A stretch of 64,000 nucleotides of DNA. Origin: G963674665 sp963674665 (lineage in GTDB: Bacteria; Desulfobacterota; Desulfovibrionia; Desulfovibrionales; Desulfovibrionaceae). The stretch spans positions 62,001 to 126,000 of the forward strand of contig CAXXPL010000014.1 of assembly GCA_963674665.2 (NCBI GenBank), written 5' to 3'. The position numbers were made by a program, and so were the translations under genes. The notes below the pieces were generated by a model, which ran no database searches, had not been told where the DNA came from, and saw only the letters and a program-made list of their open reading frames with translations. Of the stretch, positions 46,961 to 55,061 are shown one piece after another (the first letter of the stretch is position 1; every line of letters begins with the position of its first letter).

Positions 46961-47023
46961 AAAAATAACATAACAGATTGATATTAAAAAGTAAAACTTA
47001 AGTCCGACAGTCTGTTAAATGCT

Positions 47024-48478
47024 CTAGTTCCTGATCACCACTTCTGTGCCCACGTCGATGAGATTGGCCAGCATCTTGCCCTCCTCGTTGCGCATCCTGA
47101 TACACCCGGCTGACACGCGTTTGCCGAGTTGCTCCGGCTTGTTGGTGCCGTGGATGCGGATTGTGCTGTGGTGTGAGAGATAGATCTTGAAACTGCCCAT
47201 TGGATTGCGTGGACTGCCGGGGCGCACGGCGGCGAGGCTGCGCCCCTTGCGCCTGGCCGCGGCCTTCATGCCGGGGGTGGGGTGCCACCAGGGGTTGAGG
47301 TCGATCTTGGTCACATGCCCCTTGCCAAAGGGGGAGCGGACGCCGGGTTTCGCGGTGGCCACGGTGAACGTGCGTATGAGCTTGCGTTCGCCGCTGTCCT
47401 GATTTTCATAGAGCCTGAGCTTGCATTCCTTCACGCTGACCTCGATGGTGTAGCGCTGTCCCGGAAACTCGGCGTCGGCCAAGCTCTCACGCAATACCCT
47501 TGCCTGTGCAAGGCCGCCCTTTTGCAGACGGATCTCCACGCGTCTGTTCTTCAGACGCCCCTCTTCGGTGTCGTTATTCGCCATGGGGCGCTCCTCACCG
47601 TATCCAACCGCTACCAGCCGCCTGGGGTCCAGTGAGAACTCGTTGATCAGGAAATTGCGCACGAACTCGGCGCGCTGCTTGGACAGTGAGAGGTTTATGC
47701 CCGCGTCGCCCACGCTGTCGGTGTGGCCCTCTATGGCGGCCCATGCGGCGGGGTGGGTCTGGAGATAGCGCCCCAACTGCTCCACGGTGTCGCGCTCCTG
47801 TCTTTCGAGGGTGGTCCGGGCGGAGGCGAAATGCAGCAGCACGGGCTTGTTCAGTGCAAGGTGAGTCACCTGGCTCTGGTAAAAGCCCGAGACCGTCATG
47901 GTCACCCTGCGGTTTCGCAAACGCCCCTCTTCGGTGTTGTTGGACACCAGGGGCCTGCTCTCGCCGTACGCCGTGACCATGATTCTGGACTCCGGGATGG
48001 CGTAGAGAGTTGTGAGGACCTGCTTCACGCTTTCGGCGCGGCGCTGTGAGAGTTCGAGATTCGCCTTTTCGTCACCCAAGCTGTCCGAATGCCCCTCCAG
48101 TCTGATGACCGTTGTGGGGTTCTTGGCGAGGAGGGTTCCCAGGCGCTGCATGGTGTTGTGGAATTCAGGAGAGAAGGCGTCCTGGTTCGAGGCGAACTGC
48201 ATGGAATGCCTCACGAACAACGGTATGGGGCAGCCAAAGGAGTCAACAGCCACGTTTTCCGGTGTTTTCGGGCACTCGTCGCACATGTCCGCCACGGCGT
48301 CGTTGTCAGCATCGCCGATGGGCCTGGTACTCAGGGGGGAGCACGTGGGCTTGGTCACTGGCTCGGTGTTTTTCGCCTTGATCAGCGGCGTGCTCGCGGA
48401 AGAGGGGGAGAGGGAAAGGTGACCGCACCCCCCGCAGATGATCACGAAACATAACAGGACAAAGAGAAGCTGGCGCAT
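47024..48478 (-). CDS. OmpA-OmpA-L,D-transpeptidase fusion lipoprotein
   Basis: 484-residue envelope protein. A lipoprotein signal (hydrophobic 4-16, lipobox ICGGCG with Cys at 18) is followed by a thrombospondin-3-like DADNDAVADMCDECPKTP segment. Two tandem OmpA-like peptidoglycan-binding domains come next (each with GHTDS or GHSDS and NRRV), then a C-terminal YkuD-type L,D-transpeptidase domain with IHGTN and SAGCIRM, the catalytic Cys motif. The fusion would bind and cross-link or anchor peptidoglycan from the outer membrane. The start is ATG 48478 with GGGGTGGGGA upstream. Its stop lies at the edge of the IS-split repeat. Confidence 0.88.
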   Translation of the reverse strand: MRQLLFVLLCFVIICGGCGHLSLSPSSASTPLIKAKNTEPVTKPTCSPLSTRPIGDADNDAVADMCDECPKTPENVAVDSFGCPIPLFVRHSMQFASNQDAFSPEFHNTMQRLGTLLAKNPTTVIRLEGHSDSLGDEKANLELSQRRAESVKQVLTTLYAIPESRIMVTAYGESRPLVSNNTEEGRLRNRRVTMTVSGFYQSQVTHLALNKPVLLHFASARTTLERQERDTVEQLGRYLQTHPAAWAAIEGHTDSVGDAGINLSLSKQRAEFVRNFLINEFSLDPRRLVAVGYGEERPMANNDTEEGRLKNRRVEIRLQKGGLAQARVLRESLADAEFPGQRYTIEVSVKECKLRLYENQDSGERKLIRTFTVATAKPGVRSPFGKGHVTKIDLNPWWHPTPGMKAAARRKGRSLAAVRPGSPRNPMGSFKIYLSHHSTIRIHGTNKPEQLGKRVSAGCIRMRNEEGKMLANLIDVGTEVVIRN

Positions 48479-48936
48479 TCCCCACCCCCAAGGCTGGTTC
48501 GGTTGGCTGTAGAACAGGTGCCCCCACCCGGGCGCGGCGATACTGCCATGACGCACAGGCCCTGTACCGGACCGGGAATATGTCGCCGCGCGGAACAATC
48601 GGATGATTTCATTTCCAAACTGTTCGATAACGCACTAATATTACACTTATTACGATTATACTCATGTGAAAGGAGAGCGCAACCGCTTTTTTTCTATGAT
48701 TTTTCTAGAATGTTTCTTGGCCGTGGGTGAATTTGGATATTTCCCGGCATCCCTGTCAAGAGGCACAATGTGTCAACAAGTTTGCGGATTTCCCTTTGCG
48801 TTCGTCTTTCTTTTGTCTTGTTGCTGCGGTAGACTGCTTTCCGATTTCCCGTACTGGCATATATTCCTGGATGTGCTATAGCACTGAGCAGGTAGCCAGT
48901 ATTCACACCCAAACACCCCCAAAGGGAGCGACAGCC
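48479..48936. other. Divergent promoter region between lipoprotein and pyk
   Basis: 458 bases without a convincing gene. The segment around 48600-48670 is AT-rich (CACTAATATTACACTTATTACGATTATACTC region) and could hold promoters for either side. No riboswitch or clear operator recognised. Confidence 0.4.
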
Positions 48937-50391
48937 ATGCATATCAAGATCGTGGCGACCCTCGGCCCGGCTTCCATGGATTACGACATCATGAAGGAGA
49001 TGGTGCGCTATGGCGTGCGCATCTTCAGGCTCAATTTTTCGCACTCCGATGCTTCGACGTTCGAGCCTGTGATCAAGATGATTCGCGACCTTGAGAACGA
49101 CCTGAGTATTCCGTTGACAGTCATGGGCGACCTCTGCGGCCCCAAGACCCGAATCGGGGAAATAGTCGGATCGCCTTTGCAGATTTCCAAGGGCGAGACC
49201 GTTATCCTCGGGCTTCCTGACGAACAGCCCAACGCGGACAAGGCGCACACCTTCATCGGGCTGGATTTCCCCGCCCTGCTTCAGGGATTGAGCGTGGGGA
49301 TGCCGGTCTCCCTTTCTGACGGCATGCTTCGCTTCAATGTCACCCGTGTGCTCAAGAACGATCGGCTCTTCGAGATGCAGTCCGAAAACTCCGGCATCCT
49401 CACCTCTCACAAGGGCATCGCGTTTCCGGGCAAGTCCCACGCCGTGAAGGCGCTGACGGCCAAGGACCGCAAGGACCTGCACGAGGGGCTGGAGATAGGC
49501 CTTGACGCCCTGGCAATGTCCTTTGTGCAGACCAGGGACGATATCATCGACCTGAAGAACGAGATCAAGAGCCACGGCAAATGGGTGCCCGTGGTGGCCA
49601 AGCTCGAGCGCACAAACGCTGTGCAGAACCTGGACGACATCCTGGGGGAAACCGATGTGGCCATGGTGGCGCGGGGCGATCTCGGCCTGGAAGCCCCCCT
49701 GGCGGACTTGCCGGTCATCCAGAAACGCATCATTCGCGCCTGCAGACATTCGCAACGCGGCTGCATCGTTGCCACGCAGATGCTGCTGTCCATGGTCAAG
49801 AACCCCCTGCCCACCCGCGCCGAGACCACGGACGTGGCCAACGCCATCCTCGATGGCGCGGACTGCGTCATGCTTTCCGAGGAGACCGCCATTGGCTCCT
49901 ACCCCGTGGAGACGGTGAAGATGATCCACGGCATTGCCCAGAGCGCCCTGGCCTATCAACAAGAGCGCATTCAGGGCCCCTATCAGCCCAAGAGGGAGCA
50001 CAATCCGGCCAAGTACCTGGCCTATGCCGCCTCCCTTCTGGCCGACAACCTGGAGAGCACCGCCCTTGTCTGCCACTCCACCAGCGGCAGCACCGCGCGG
50101 CTCATCTCCAGCCGCCGCCCCAAGCAGCCTATCTATGCCTTGACACCTGATGACAAGGTGCTCAAATCCCTTAATTTCTTCTTCGGCGTGCAGCCATTCC
50201 ACGCTGACCTGGCCGAGCCCAACCATATGCAGCGGGTGGAGACGTTCATCGAAAACACCGACATGATCAAGCAGGGCGAGAGCGTGGTCATCACCTCGGG
50301 ACAACCCACTCCGGGGCAACTGCGCAAATGCACCACCGACCCCTGTCCGGCCCAGACCAGCACCAACCAGATCAAGATCTATTACAAATAG
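48937..50391 (+). CDS. pyk: Pyruvate kinase
   Basis: 484-residue glycolytic enzyme converting phosphoenolpyruvate and ADP to pyruvate and ATP. It shows TLGPASMD, RLNFSHSDA, GDLCGPKTRIG, the MVARGDLGLEAPL active-site segment, VATQMLLSM (most pyruvate kinases have a Glu or Asp before SM; here Leu), and SEETAIGSYPVETV. The C-terminal domain is complete. The start is ATG 48937 with AAAGGGAG upstream; longer in-frame starts lack a ribosome site. A terminator follows at 50418. Confidence 0.94.
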   Translation: MHIKIVATLGPASMDYDIMKEMVRYGVRIFRLNFSHSDASTFEPVIKMIRDLENDLSIPLTVMGDLCGPKTRIGEIVGSPLQISKGETVILGLPDEQPNADKAHTFIGLDFPALLQGLSVGMPVSLSDGMLRFNVTRVLKNDRLFEMQSENSGILTSHKGIAFPGKSHAVKALTAKDRKDLHEGLEIGLDALAMSFVQTRDDIIDLKNEIKSHGKWVPVVAKLERTNAVQNLDDILGETDVAMVARGDLGLEAPLADLPVIQKRIIRACRHSQRGCIVATQMLLSMVKNPLPTRAETTDVANAILDGADCVMLSEETAIGSYPVETVKMIHGIAQSALAYQQERIQGPYQPKREHNPAKYLAYAASLLADNLESTALVCHSTSGSTARLISSRRPKQPIYALTPDDKVLKSLNFFFGVQPFHADLAEPNHMQRVETFIENTDMIKQGESVVITSGQPTPGQLRKCTTDPCPAQTSTNQIKIYYK

Positions 50392-50417
50392 CTGTAAAGT
50401 TTAAGAATAAAATACAA

Positions 50418-50449
50418 GAGGGAGGACCCTTTGAAAAGGATCCTCCCTT
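50418..50449 (+). terminator. Rho-independent-type terminator after pyk
   Basis: GGGAGGA at 50420-50426 pairs with TCCTCCC at 50441-50447, with inner CCTTT/AAAGG, giving a long stem. It starts about 27 bases after the pyk stop. Confidence 0.7.
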
Positions 50450-50539
50450 CGCATTTCCCTTTCTCAAATCCCGTCAAGTCTGGACTTCTATTTCACCTTT
50501 TCCATCAACTCCGGCGCCTTTATGGCTAAGCGCGCCACC

Positions 50540-50850
50540 AACTGATTGTTCCTAAGGAGCACTGAGAATTGCCCGCTGGCCTTGTTGCTTCTGAAAAAGC
50601 AAATCCTCGTGTATTTCCAACGGTCTGCTTGAAAGCCTGGAGAAAGGATTCCTGCAGCATAGGATCCAGGCAGTCCATATTGGGATTCTCGCCAGCCGGT
50701 CAACCGGATATTTACCCACGCAAGTCTTGTAGATCGAGATATCCTTGAGCTGTTTCGCCTGGGTAGCGCCCGGAAGGAGAATCGGGCACAGGAGCAGCAG
50801 GAAAAGACCGGCTGGGATGAGACTGGGTTTCCTGTCACTGTTTCCTCATG
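50540..50850 (-). pseudogene. Decayed paralogue of the secreted protein gene at 51151
   Basis: Minus-strand remnant. One frame gives a signal-peptide-like LIPAGLFLLLLCPILLPGATQA and then KQLKDISIYKTCVGKYPVD, similar to RQYEDFAVYGSCIGQYPTD of the neighbouring gene. Another frame continues with MDCLDPMLQESFLQAFKQTVG, similar to SVDPFKQKSFLDAFKKTVG. There is no usable start, the frames disagree, and the rest of the protein is absent. An open frame at 50488-50856 in a third phase is therefore spurious. (Each quoted stretch is a motif span.) It is best seen as a truncated tandem duplicate. Confidence 0.7.
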
Positions 50851-51150
50851 GATCATGCAAATTGTCGAGAGTAAACCAGCCCTTTATCTCCTTGCACCAT
50901 AATTCAATATTCAATTTCCAAATTTTGAACACCTTGATCGTGAACAGGTTCAGATGCTCCTATACATTTATCTGAATCGGTTGAAATTCTCTCAAATGCG
51001 GATTTGCTTCAAGATGAAAATGGGCAAAATGAAAGGTGAGCCATCATTGCTGCGGCAGCATGGTTGCGGTTTTCCGAATGATGGCCCGGAGGGATATCCC
51101 CAGAAAAGGTCCCCTCCGGAGAACGATCAACCCTTTCGTGATGGGTCATC

Positions 51151-52044
51151 TCACTGCGTCTTGAGCATCTTTCCCGGAGTTCCAAAGGTGAATCCCATGA
51201 GGAACTCACCCTTGATCTTGTATCTGAAGGTTTCGGGCTGGCGAAATGTCGGGTCCGAGGAGTGTGAGTCCTTGAAACAGGCCTTGCCGGCAAGCACCTT
51301 GACGTTACCGTTGGTGGTCACCGTACATGTCCTCTTGCCGTTGGCCTTGAAGACCTTGCCCTCCGGTGCCATGACAGTGACGTCCCGCGAGTAGGTCAGC
51401 GTGCCGTTGTCATCCCGGATGGTGAGGTTCATGTCGCCTTTGGGCATCAGGTCAGGGGAGTTCTTGTTGGCCTCCATGACTCCTTTCCACTGCCCCACGA
51501 GTTTGTCCCGCTGCTCCTGAGTTATCTTCTCGTAGTCCGGGTCGCTCACCAACGCGTAGTCGATGTCGTCGCACATTCCGAACTCCAGGGGATAGACCGT
51601 GCCCGTGTGCATGAACATACCATGAGGGGGGGCGTTCTCCTCACGGACATCGTCGCTCCAGCATATATCCAGATAGTTCTCTTTTGGGTTGATGAAGAAC
51701 ACGACAAAGAACTCCGGAGAATCCAGATGCTGGCAGTAGAAGGACACGGCGTTCCCGGCCCTTGTGTACGGTCCGAGCTGGAAATGGGGGCCGTGGTCCT
51801 TGTATACCTTCATGAAGGTGTTGAACCTGTCCTCGCCAACGGTTTTTTTGAACGCGTCAAGAAAAGACTTCTGCTTGAAAGGGTCCACACTCCCCATCTC
51901 CTTGAAGTAGTCGGTGGGGTATTGCCCGATGCAGGAGCCGTAAACCGCGAAATCCTCGTATTGCCTGGCCTGCGCCACCTCCGGCAAAACCAGGACACAG
52001 AGCAGGAGCAGGGCGGCCTTGTACGTTGCCTGATTCGGTTTCAT
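51151..52044 (-). CDS. Secreted protein of unknown function
   Basis: 297-residue protein with a clear signal peptide (hydrophobic AALLLLCVLVLPEVAQA, cleavage after AQA near residue 26). The mature part has two early cysteines (GSCIGQYP, FYCQHLD), a central VVFFINPKENYLDICW segment and a C-terminal beta-rich region. I recognise no family. The start is ATG 52044 with GAGGATTCC upstream. A truncated and frameshifted relative lies just downstream at 50540-50850, showing a past tandem duplication. Likely periplasmic. Confidence 0.75.
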   Translation of the reverse strand: MKPNQATYKAALLLLCVLVLPEVAQARQYEDFAVYGSCIGQYPTDYFKEMGSVDPFKQKSFLDAFKKTVGEDRFNTFMKVYKDHGPHFQLGPYTRAGNAVSFYCQHLDSPEFFVVFFINPKENYLDICWSDDVREENAPPHGMFMHTGTVYPLEFGMCDDIDYALVSDPDYEKITQEQRDKLVGQWKGVMEANKNSPDLMPKGDMNLTIRDDNGTLTYSRDVTVMAPEGKVFKANGKRTCTVTTNGNVKVLAGKACFKDSHSSDPTFRQPETFRYKIKGEFLMGFTFGTPGKMLKTQ

Positions 52045-52144
52045 GGGTGGAATCCTCGCATGTCGTTGATACGTTTCCTTCGAGTTTCCTGGGTATCTCT
52101 TTCCCCGTGACATGACAAGCAGTCAGGTTTCGTCCGGCTGGAAA

Positions 52145-52173
52145 CAAAAAAGGGAGCCGTGGTAACAGCTCCC
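52145..52173 (-). terminator. Rho-independent terminator of the rpsA-sppA operon
   Basis: On the minus strand GGGAGC-N10-GCTCCC is followed by a T7 tract (complement of 52145-52151), 26 bases after the sppA stop. Stem positions are 52152-52157 and 52168-52173. Confidence 0.85.
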
Positions 52174-52198
52174 TAGGGATTTTTCATGTGGGTACGGA

Positions 52199-53113
52199 TC
52201 AGAAGGGGGCTCGGAACTGGGGCAGGTTCTCTTTCAGGCGCATGTTGGTCTGGATGTGTGAGAGGCTGTCGAACACCCCTCCCAGGAACTCTTCCTTCAT
52301 CTTTGGCCCTTCCACGAGGGGCGGATCATCGTCGTCCGGAACCTTGCAAAGCTTCTTGAGAAGGTTCCGGGCATCCTCCATTCCGCCGAGGCCGTCGATG
52401 AGGCCTTCCACCATGGCTTGGCGCCCAGTGAGCACGCGGCCGTCGGCAATGGCCTTGATGCGCTCGATGGGGAGTTTGCGCCCTTCGGCCACGTCAGTGA
52501 CGAACTGGTCGAAAAGGTCGGCCACGAGGCTTTGAAAATAGGCCCGCTCCTCTTTGGTCAGCTCGCGGTAGGGGGAGCCGGAGTCCTTGAGCTTGCCGCT
52601 GGTGAAGCTCTCGTGGGTGATCCCGAGCATGTCCATGAGACCCATGATGTTGCTCAGCTCCATGCGCACGCCGATGCTGCCGGTGATTGTGCCGGGATTG
52701 GCCAGTATGCTGGTGGCGGGGCAGGCCACGTAATACCCTCCTGAGGCCGCCACTGTGGCCATGGAGACGACCACGGGCTTCTTAGCGGTAAGGCGCTTCA
52801 CCGCCCTGTGGATGTCCTGGGATGCGCTCACGCCCCCGCCAGGGGAATCTATGCGCAGGATGACGCCGATGATGTCGTCGTCCTCCTCGAGCCGCTTGAT
52901 CCACTTGGTGTATTCCCTGGACTCGAAAATCACGCCGGTGATGTTCACGACACCGAAGGATTCTTCGGATGCGACCTTCTTTTTGCCCCCGTGTTCGATG
53001 ACAAAAAACGTGAAGGCGGCCATGGCCCCAAAAATGAGGACCACGGCCGCCATAAGGATCAACATGCCGAAGAGAAGAGGGTGACGCTGGCTGAAGCCAA
53101 GCTTATTCGCCAT
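52199..53113 (-). CDS. sppA: Signal peptide peptidase SppA (S49 serine protease)
   Basis: 304-residue inner-membrane protease. An N-terminal transmembrane helix (about 14-38) anchors the protein, followed by the S49 domain: GVILRIDSPGGGVSASQDI, catalytic Ser in VAASGGYYVACPA (about 128-140), GTITGSIGV, and catalytic Lys in FTSGKLKDSGSPYR (about 192). It is the short single-domain type found in many bacteria. It degrades cleaved signal peptides. Its start overlaps the rpsA stop by 11 bases, so it is translationally coupled to ribosomal protein S1. Confidence 0.93.
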   Translation of the reverse strand: MANKLGFSQRHPLLFGMLILMAAVVLIFGAMAAFTFFVIEHGGKKKVASEESFGVVNITGVIFESREYTKWIKRLEEDDDIIGVILRIDSPGGGVSASQDIHRAVKRLTAKKPVVVSMATVAASGGYYVACPATSILANPGTITGSIGVRMELSNIMGLMDMLGITHESFTSGKLKDSGSPYRELTKEERAYFQSLVADLFDQFVTDVAEGRKLPIERIKAIADGRVLTGRQAMVEGLIDGLGGMEDARNLLKKLCKVPDDDDPPLVEGPKMKEEFLGGVFDSLSHIQTNMRLKENLPQFRAPF

Positions 53114-54833
53114 CTTCCTCCTCGAGCTTTTGCTTTAGAATGTCGCCCAGGCTCTGACCGGCGGATTCGCCGGAGCTGGAGGAGCGGAACTCCTTGGGCT
53201 GCTTGCGCTCTTCCTCTTCCTTGAGCTGCTTGATGGAGAGGCCGAGACGGCGTTCTTCCGCGCTGACGTGGATGACCTTGGCCTGGATGGTCACACCCTC
53301 CTTGAACATCTCGGCAGGGCTCTTGACCTTCTTGGTGCTGATCTCGGATACGTGCACCAAGCCTTCGATACCTTCCTCGACCTCTACGAACAGGCCGAAG
53401 TCGGTGATGTTGGTGACCACACCCTCCACAAGGCTACCCACAGGGTAGCGGGAGGGGACCTGGTTCCAGGGGTCTTCCTGCAGCTGCTTCACGCCCAGGG
53501 TGAACTTCTCGTTCTCCTTGTCCACGGTGAGGACCTTGGCCTGCAGGGTATCCCCCACGGCGTAGAGTTCCTCGGGGTGGCGGATCTTCTTGGTCCAGGA
53601 GATATCCGAGACATGGATGAGGCCGTCGATGCCGTCCTCGATGCCGATGAACAGACCAAACTCGGTGATGTTCTTGATGGTGCCCTCGAGGATGGTGCCC
53701 TCTGGGTACTTCTCGGCGACAACGTCCCAGGGGTTGGGACGGATCTGCTTCATGCCCAGGGAGATTCGCTTCTTGTCCTCGTCAACGCCCAGGATGACAA
53801 CCTCGACTTCCTCGCCCACACGCACCAGCTGAGAAGGATGTCGCAGCTTGCGGGTCCAGGACATCTCGGAGATATGCACCAGGCCCTCGACGCCGGGCTC
53901 CAGCTCCACAAAGGCGCCGTAGTCCACGAGGTTGGTGACCTTCCCGTTGATGCGGGTGTTCATGGGGTACTTTTCGCTGATCTTGTCCCAGGGATCGGGT
54001 ACGAGCTGCTTCATGCCCAGGGAGACCTTCTTGCTGTCCTTGTCGAAGTTCAGGACCTTGAGGGTGATCTCCTGACCGAGCTTGACCAGCTCCTTGGGAT
54101 GCTTCACGCGCTTCCAGGACATGTCCGTGATGTGAAGCAGGCCGTCGAGGCCGCCAAGGTCCACGAACACACCGTATTCGGTGATGTTCTTGACCTTGCC
54201 GGTGACCACCTGTCCCTCTTCCAGGGTGTTGAGCAGCTCGGCGCGCTTGGACTCGCGCTCTTCCTCGAGCAGCACCCTGCGGGAGACGATCACATTGGAG
54301 CGGCGGCGGTTTATCTTCAGGACGCGGAAGTCGTATTCCTCGCCCACGAGCGCATCCATATCCGGCACAGGCCGCAGATCCACATGGGATCCGGGCAGGA
54401 ATGCCTCGAGACCGCCAAGGTCGACAGTGTAGCCACCCTTGATGCGGCGGATGATCTTACCCGTGATGACCCCATCCTTCTCCTGAATCTCCTCGAGCTT
54501 GTCGAAGAGCTGCATGCGCTTCGCCTTCTCGCGGGACAGGATGATGGTGCCCTCGACCTCGTCCTTGCGAACGACGAAGACATCGATGACGTCGCCTACT
54601 TTGACCAGAACTTGGCCTTCGGCGTCCAGAAACTCGCTGGTGGGGATCTGACCTTCGGATTTGAAGTTCACATCCACCAGGACACTGTCTTGATCCACCT
54701 TGACGACTTCGCCGCGGACTATGGTGCTTTCTTCGAGATCACCAAAATCCGGGTTGAGATAGTCTTCGAGAGCGGTAGCAAAACTAAGGTCGTTTTCCGG
54801 GGCGTTTGATTCATTGTTGGTTGACGATTCCAT
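53103..54833 (-). CDS. rpsA: 30S ribosomal protein S1
   Basis: 576-residue RNA-binding protein with six S1 repeats; GxVVDLGGLEAFLPGSH- and GLVHISEMSW-type motifs recur. It promotes binding of mRNA to the 30S subunit. The start is ATG 54833, supported by TTTGGAGG nine bases upstream; longer starts up to 54986 are unlikely. Length and repeat number match gram-negative S1. sppA overlaps its 3' end. The 228-base upstream gap is shared with the divergent histidine kinase (start 55062). Confidence 0.96.
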   Translation of the reverse strand: MESSTNNESNAPENDLSFATALEDYLNPDFGDLEESTIVRGEVVKVDQDSVLVDVNFKSEGQIPTSEFLDAEGQVLVKVGDVIDVFVVRKDEVEGTIILSREKAKRMQLFDKLEEIQEKDGVITGKIIRRIKGGYTVDLGGLEAFLPGSHVDLRPVPDMDALVGEEYDFRVLKINRRRSNVIVSRRVLLEEERESKRAELLNTLEEGQVVTGKVKNITEYGVFVDLGGLDGLLHITDMSWKRVKHPKELVKLGQEITLKVLNFDKDSKKVSLGMKQLVPDPWDKISEKYPMNTRINGKVTNLVDYGAFVELEPGVEGLVHISEMSWTRKLRHPSQLVRVGEEVEVVILGVDEDKKRISLGMKQIRPNPWDVVAEKYPEGTILEGTIKNITEFGLFIGIEDGIDGLIHVSDISWTKKIRHPEELYAVGDTLQAKVLTVDKENEKFTLGVKQLQEDPWNQVPSRYPVGSLVEGVVTNITDFGLFVEVEEGIEGLVHVSEISTKKVKSPAEMFKEGVTIQAKVIHVSAEERRLGLSIKQLKEEEERKQPKEFRSSSSGESAGQSLGDILKQKLEEEDGE

Positions 54834-55061
54834 GGTTACCTCCAAACCTGGGACGTTCTTCTCACCATTTAAGGTAGAGTAGACGTGCCTATCAGAAATG
54901 CCTGTGCTTGACAACAGCATGAGGGGTAAAAAATATGATTTCCTCCACTTTTTCACTTCTTCCTGCCTTTGGCAAACTTGTTCCAAGGTCTTTGCTCCGC
55001 GCCTGTAACCGTGTATGCTGTCAGCAAGATTTTCTCCCTACCTGACCAAGCAGGAGATAAT

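Larger units (their letters stand above)
44372..47014 (-). mobile_element. IS1182-like insertion sequence carrying a nested IS
   Basis: Bounded by imperfect terminal inverted repeats: AACAGTCTGTCGAACTTAA (44370-44388) and, reversed, AACAGACTGTCGGACTTAA (46998-47016), 17 of 19 matching. TTAA flanks both ends (44368-44371 and 47015-47018), a plausible 4-base target duplication. Without the nested IS630-like element it would be about 1.55 kb, normal for the IS1182 group. Its transposase gene is on the minus strand. GC content is clearly lower than that of the surrounding genes. The target was the palindrome of the dispersed repeat. Confidence 0.85.
44252..47026. repeat. Structured dispersed repeat, copy 2, split by an IS
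   Basis: Bases 44252-44371 plus 47019-47026 together match copy 1 (9457-9584) in inverse orientation. The IS insertion lies in the terminal palindrome AGAGCATTT-G-AACTTT-TTC-AAAGTT-T-AAATGCTCT. The second stem in this copy (GCAAATCC region around 44325-44345) pairs better than in copy 1 through linked changes, which supports conserved secondary structure. Its last bases (CTCTA at 47022-47026) supply the TAG stop of the minus-strand lipoprotein gene. Confidence 0.75.

Noticed and set aside
50488..50856. 122-residue minus-strand open frame
   Set aside because: Homology to the neighbouring secreted protein lies in the two other frames, so this frame is spurious in a decayed gene.
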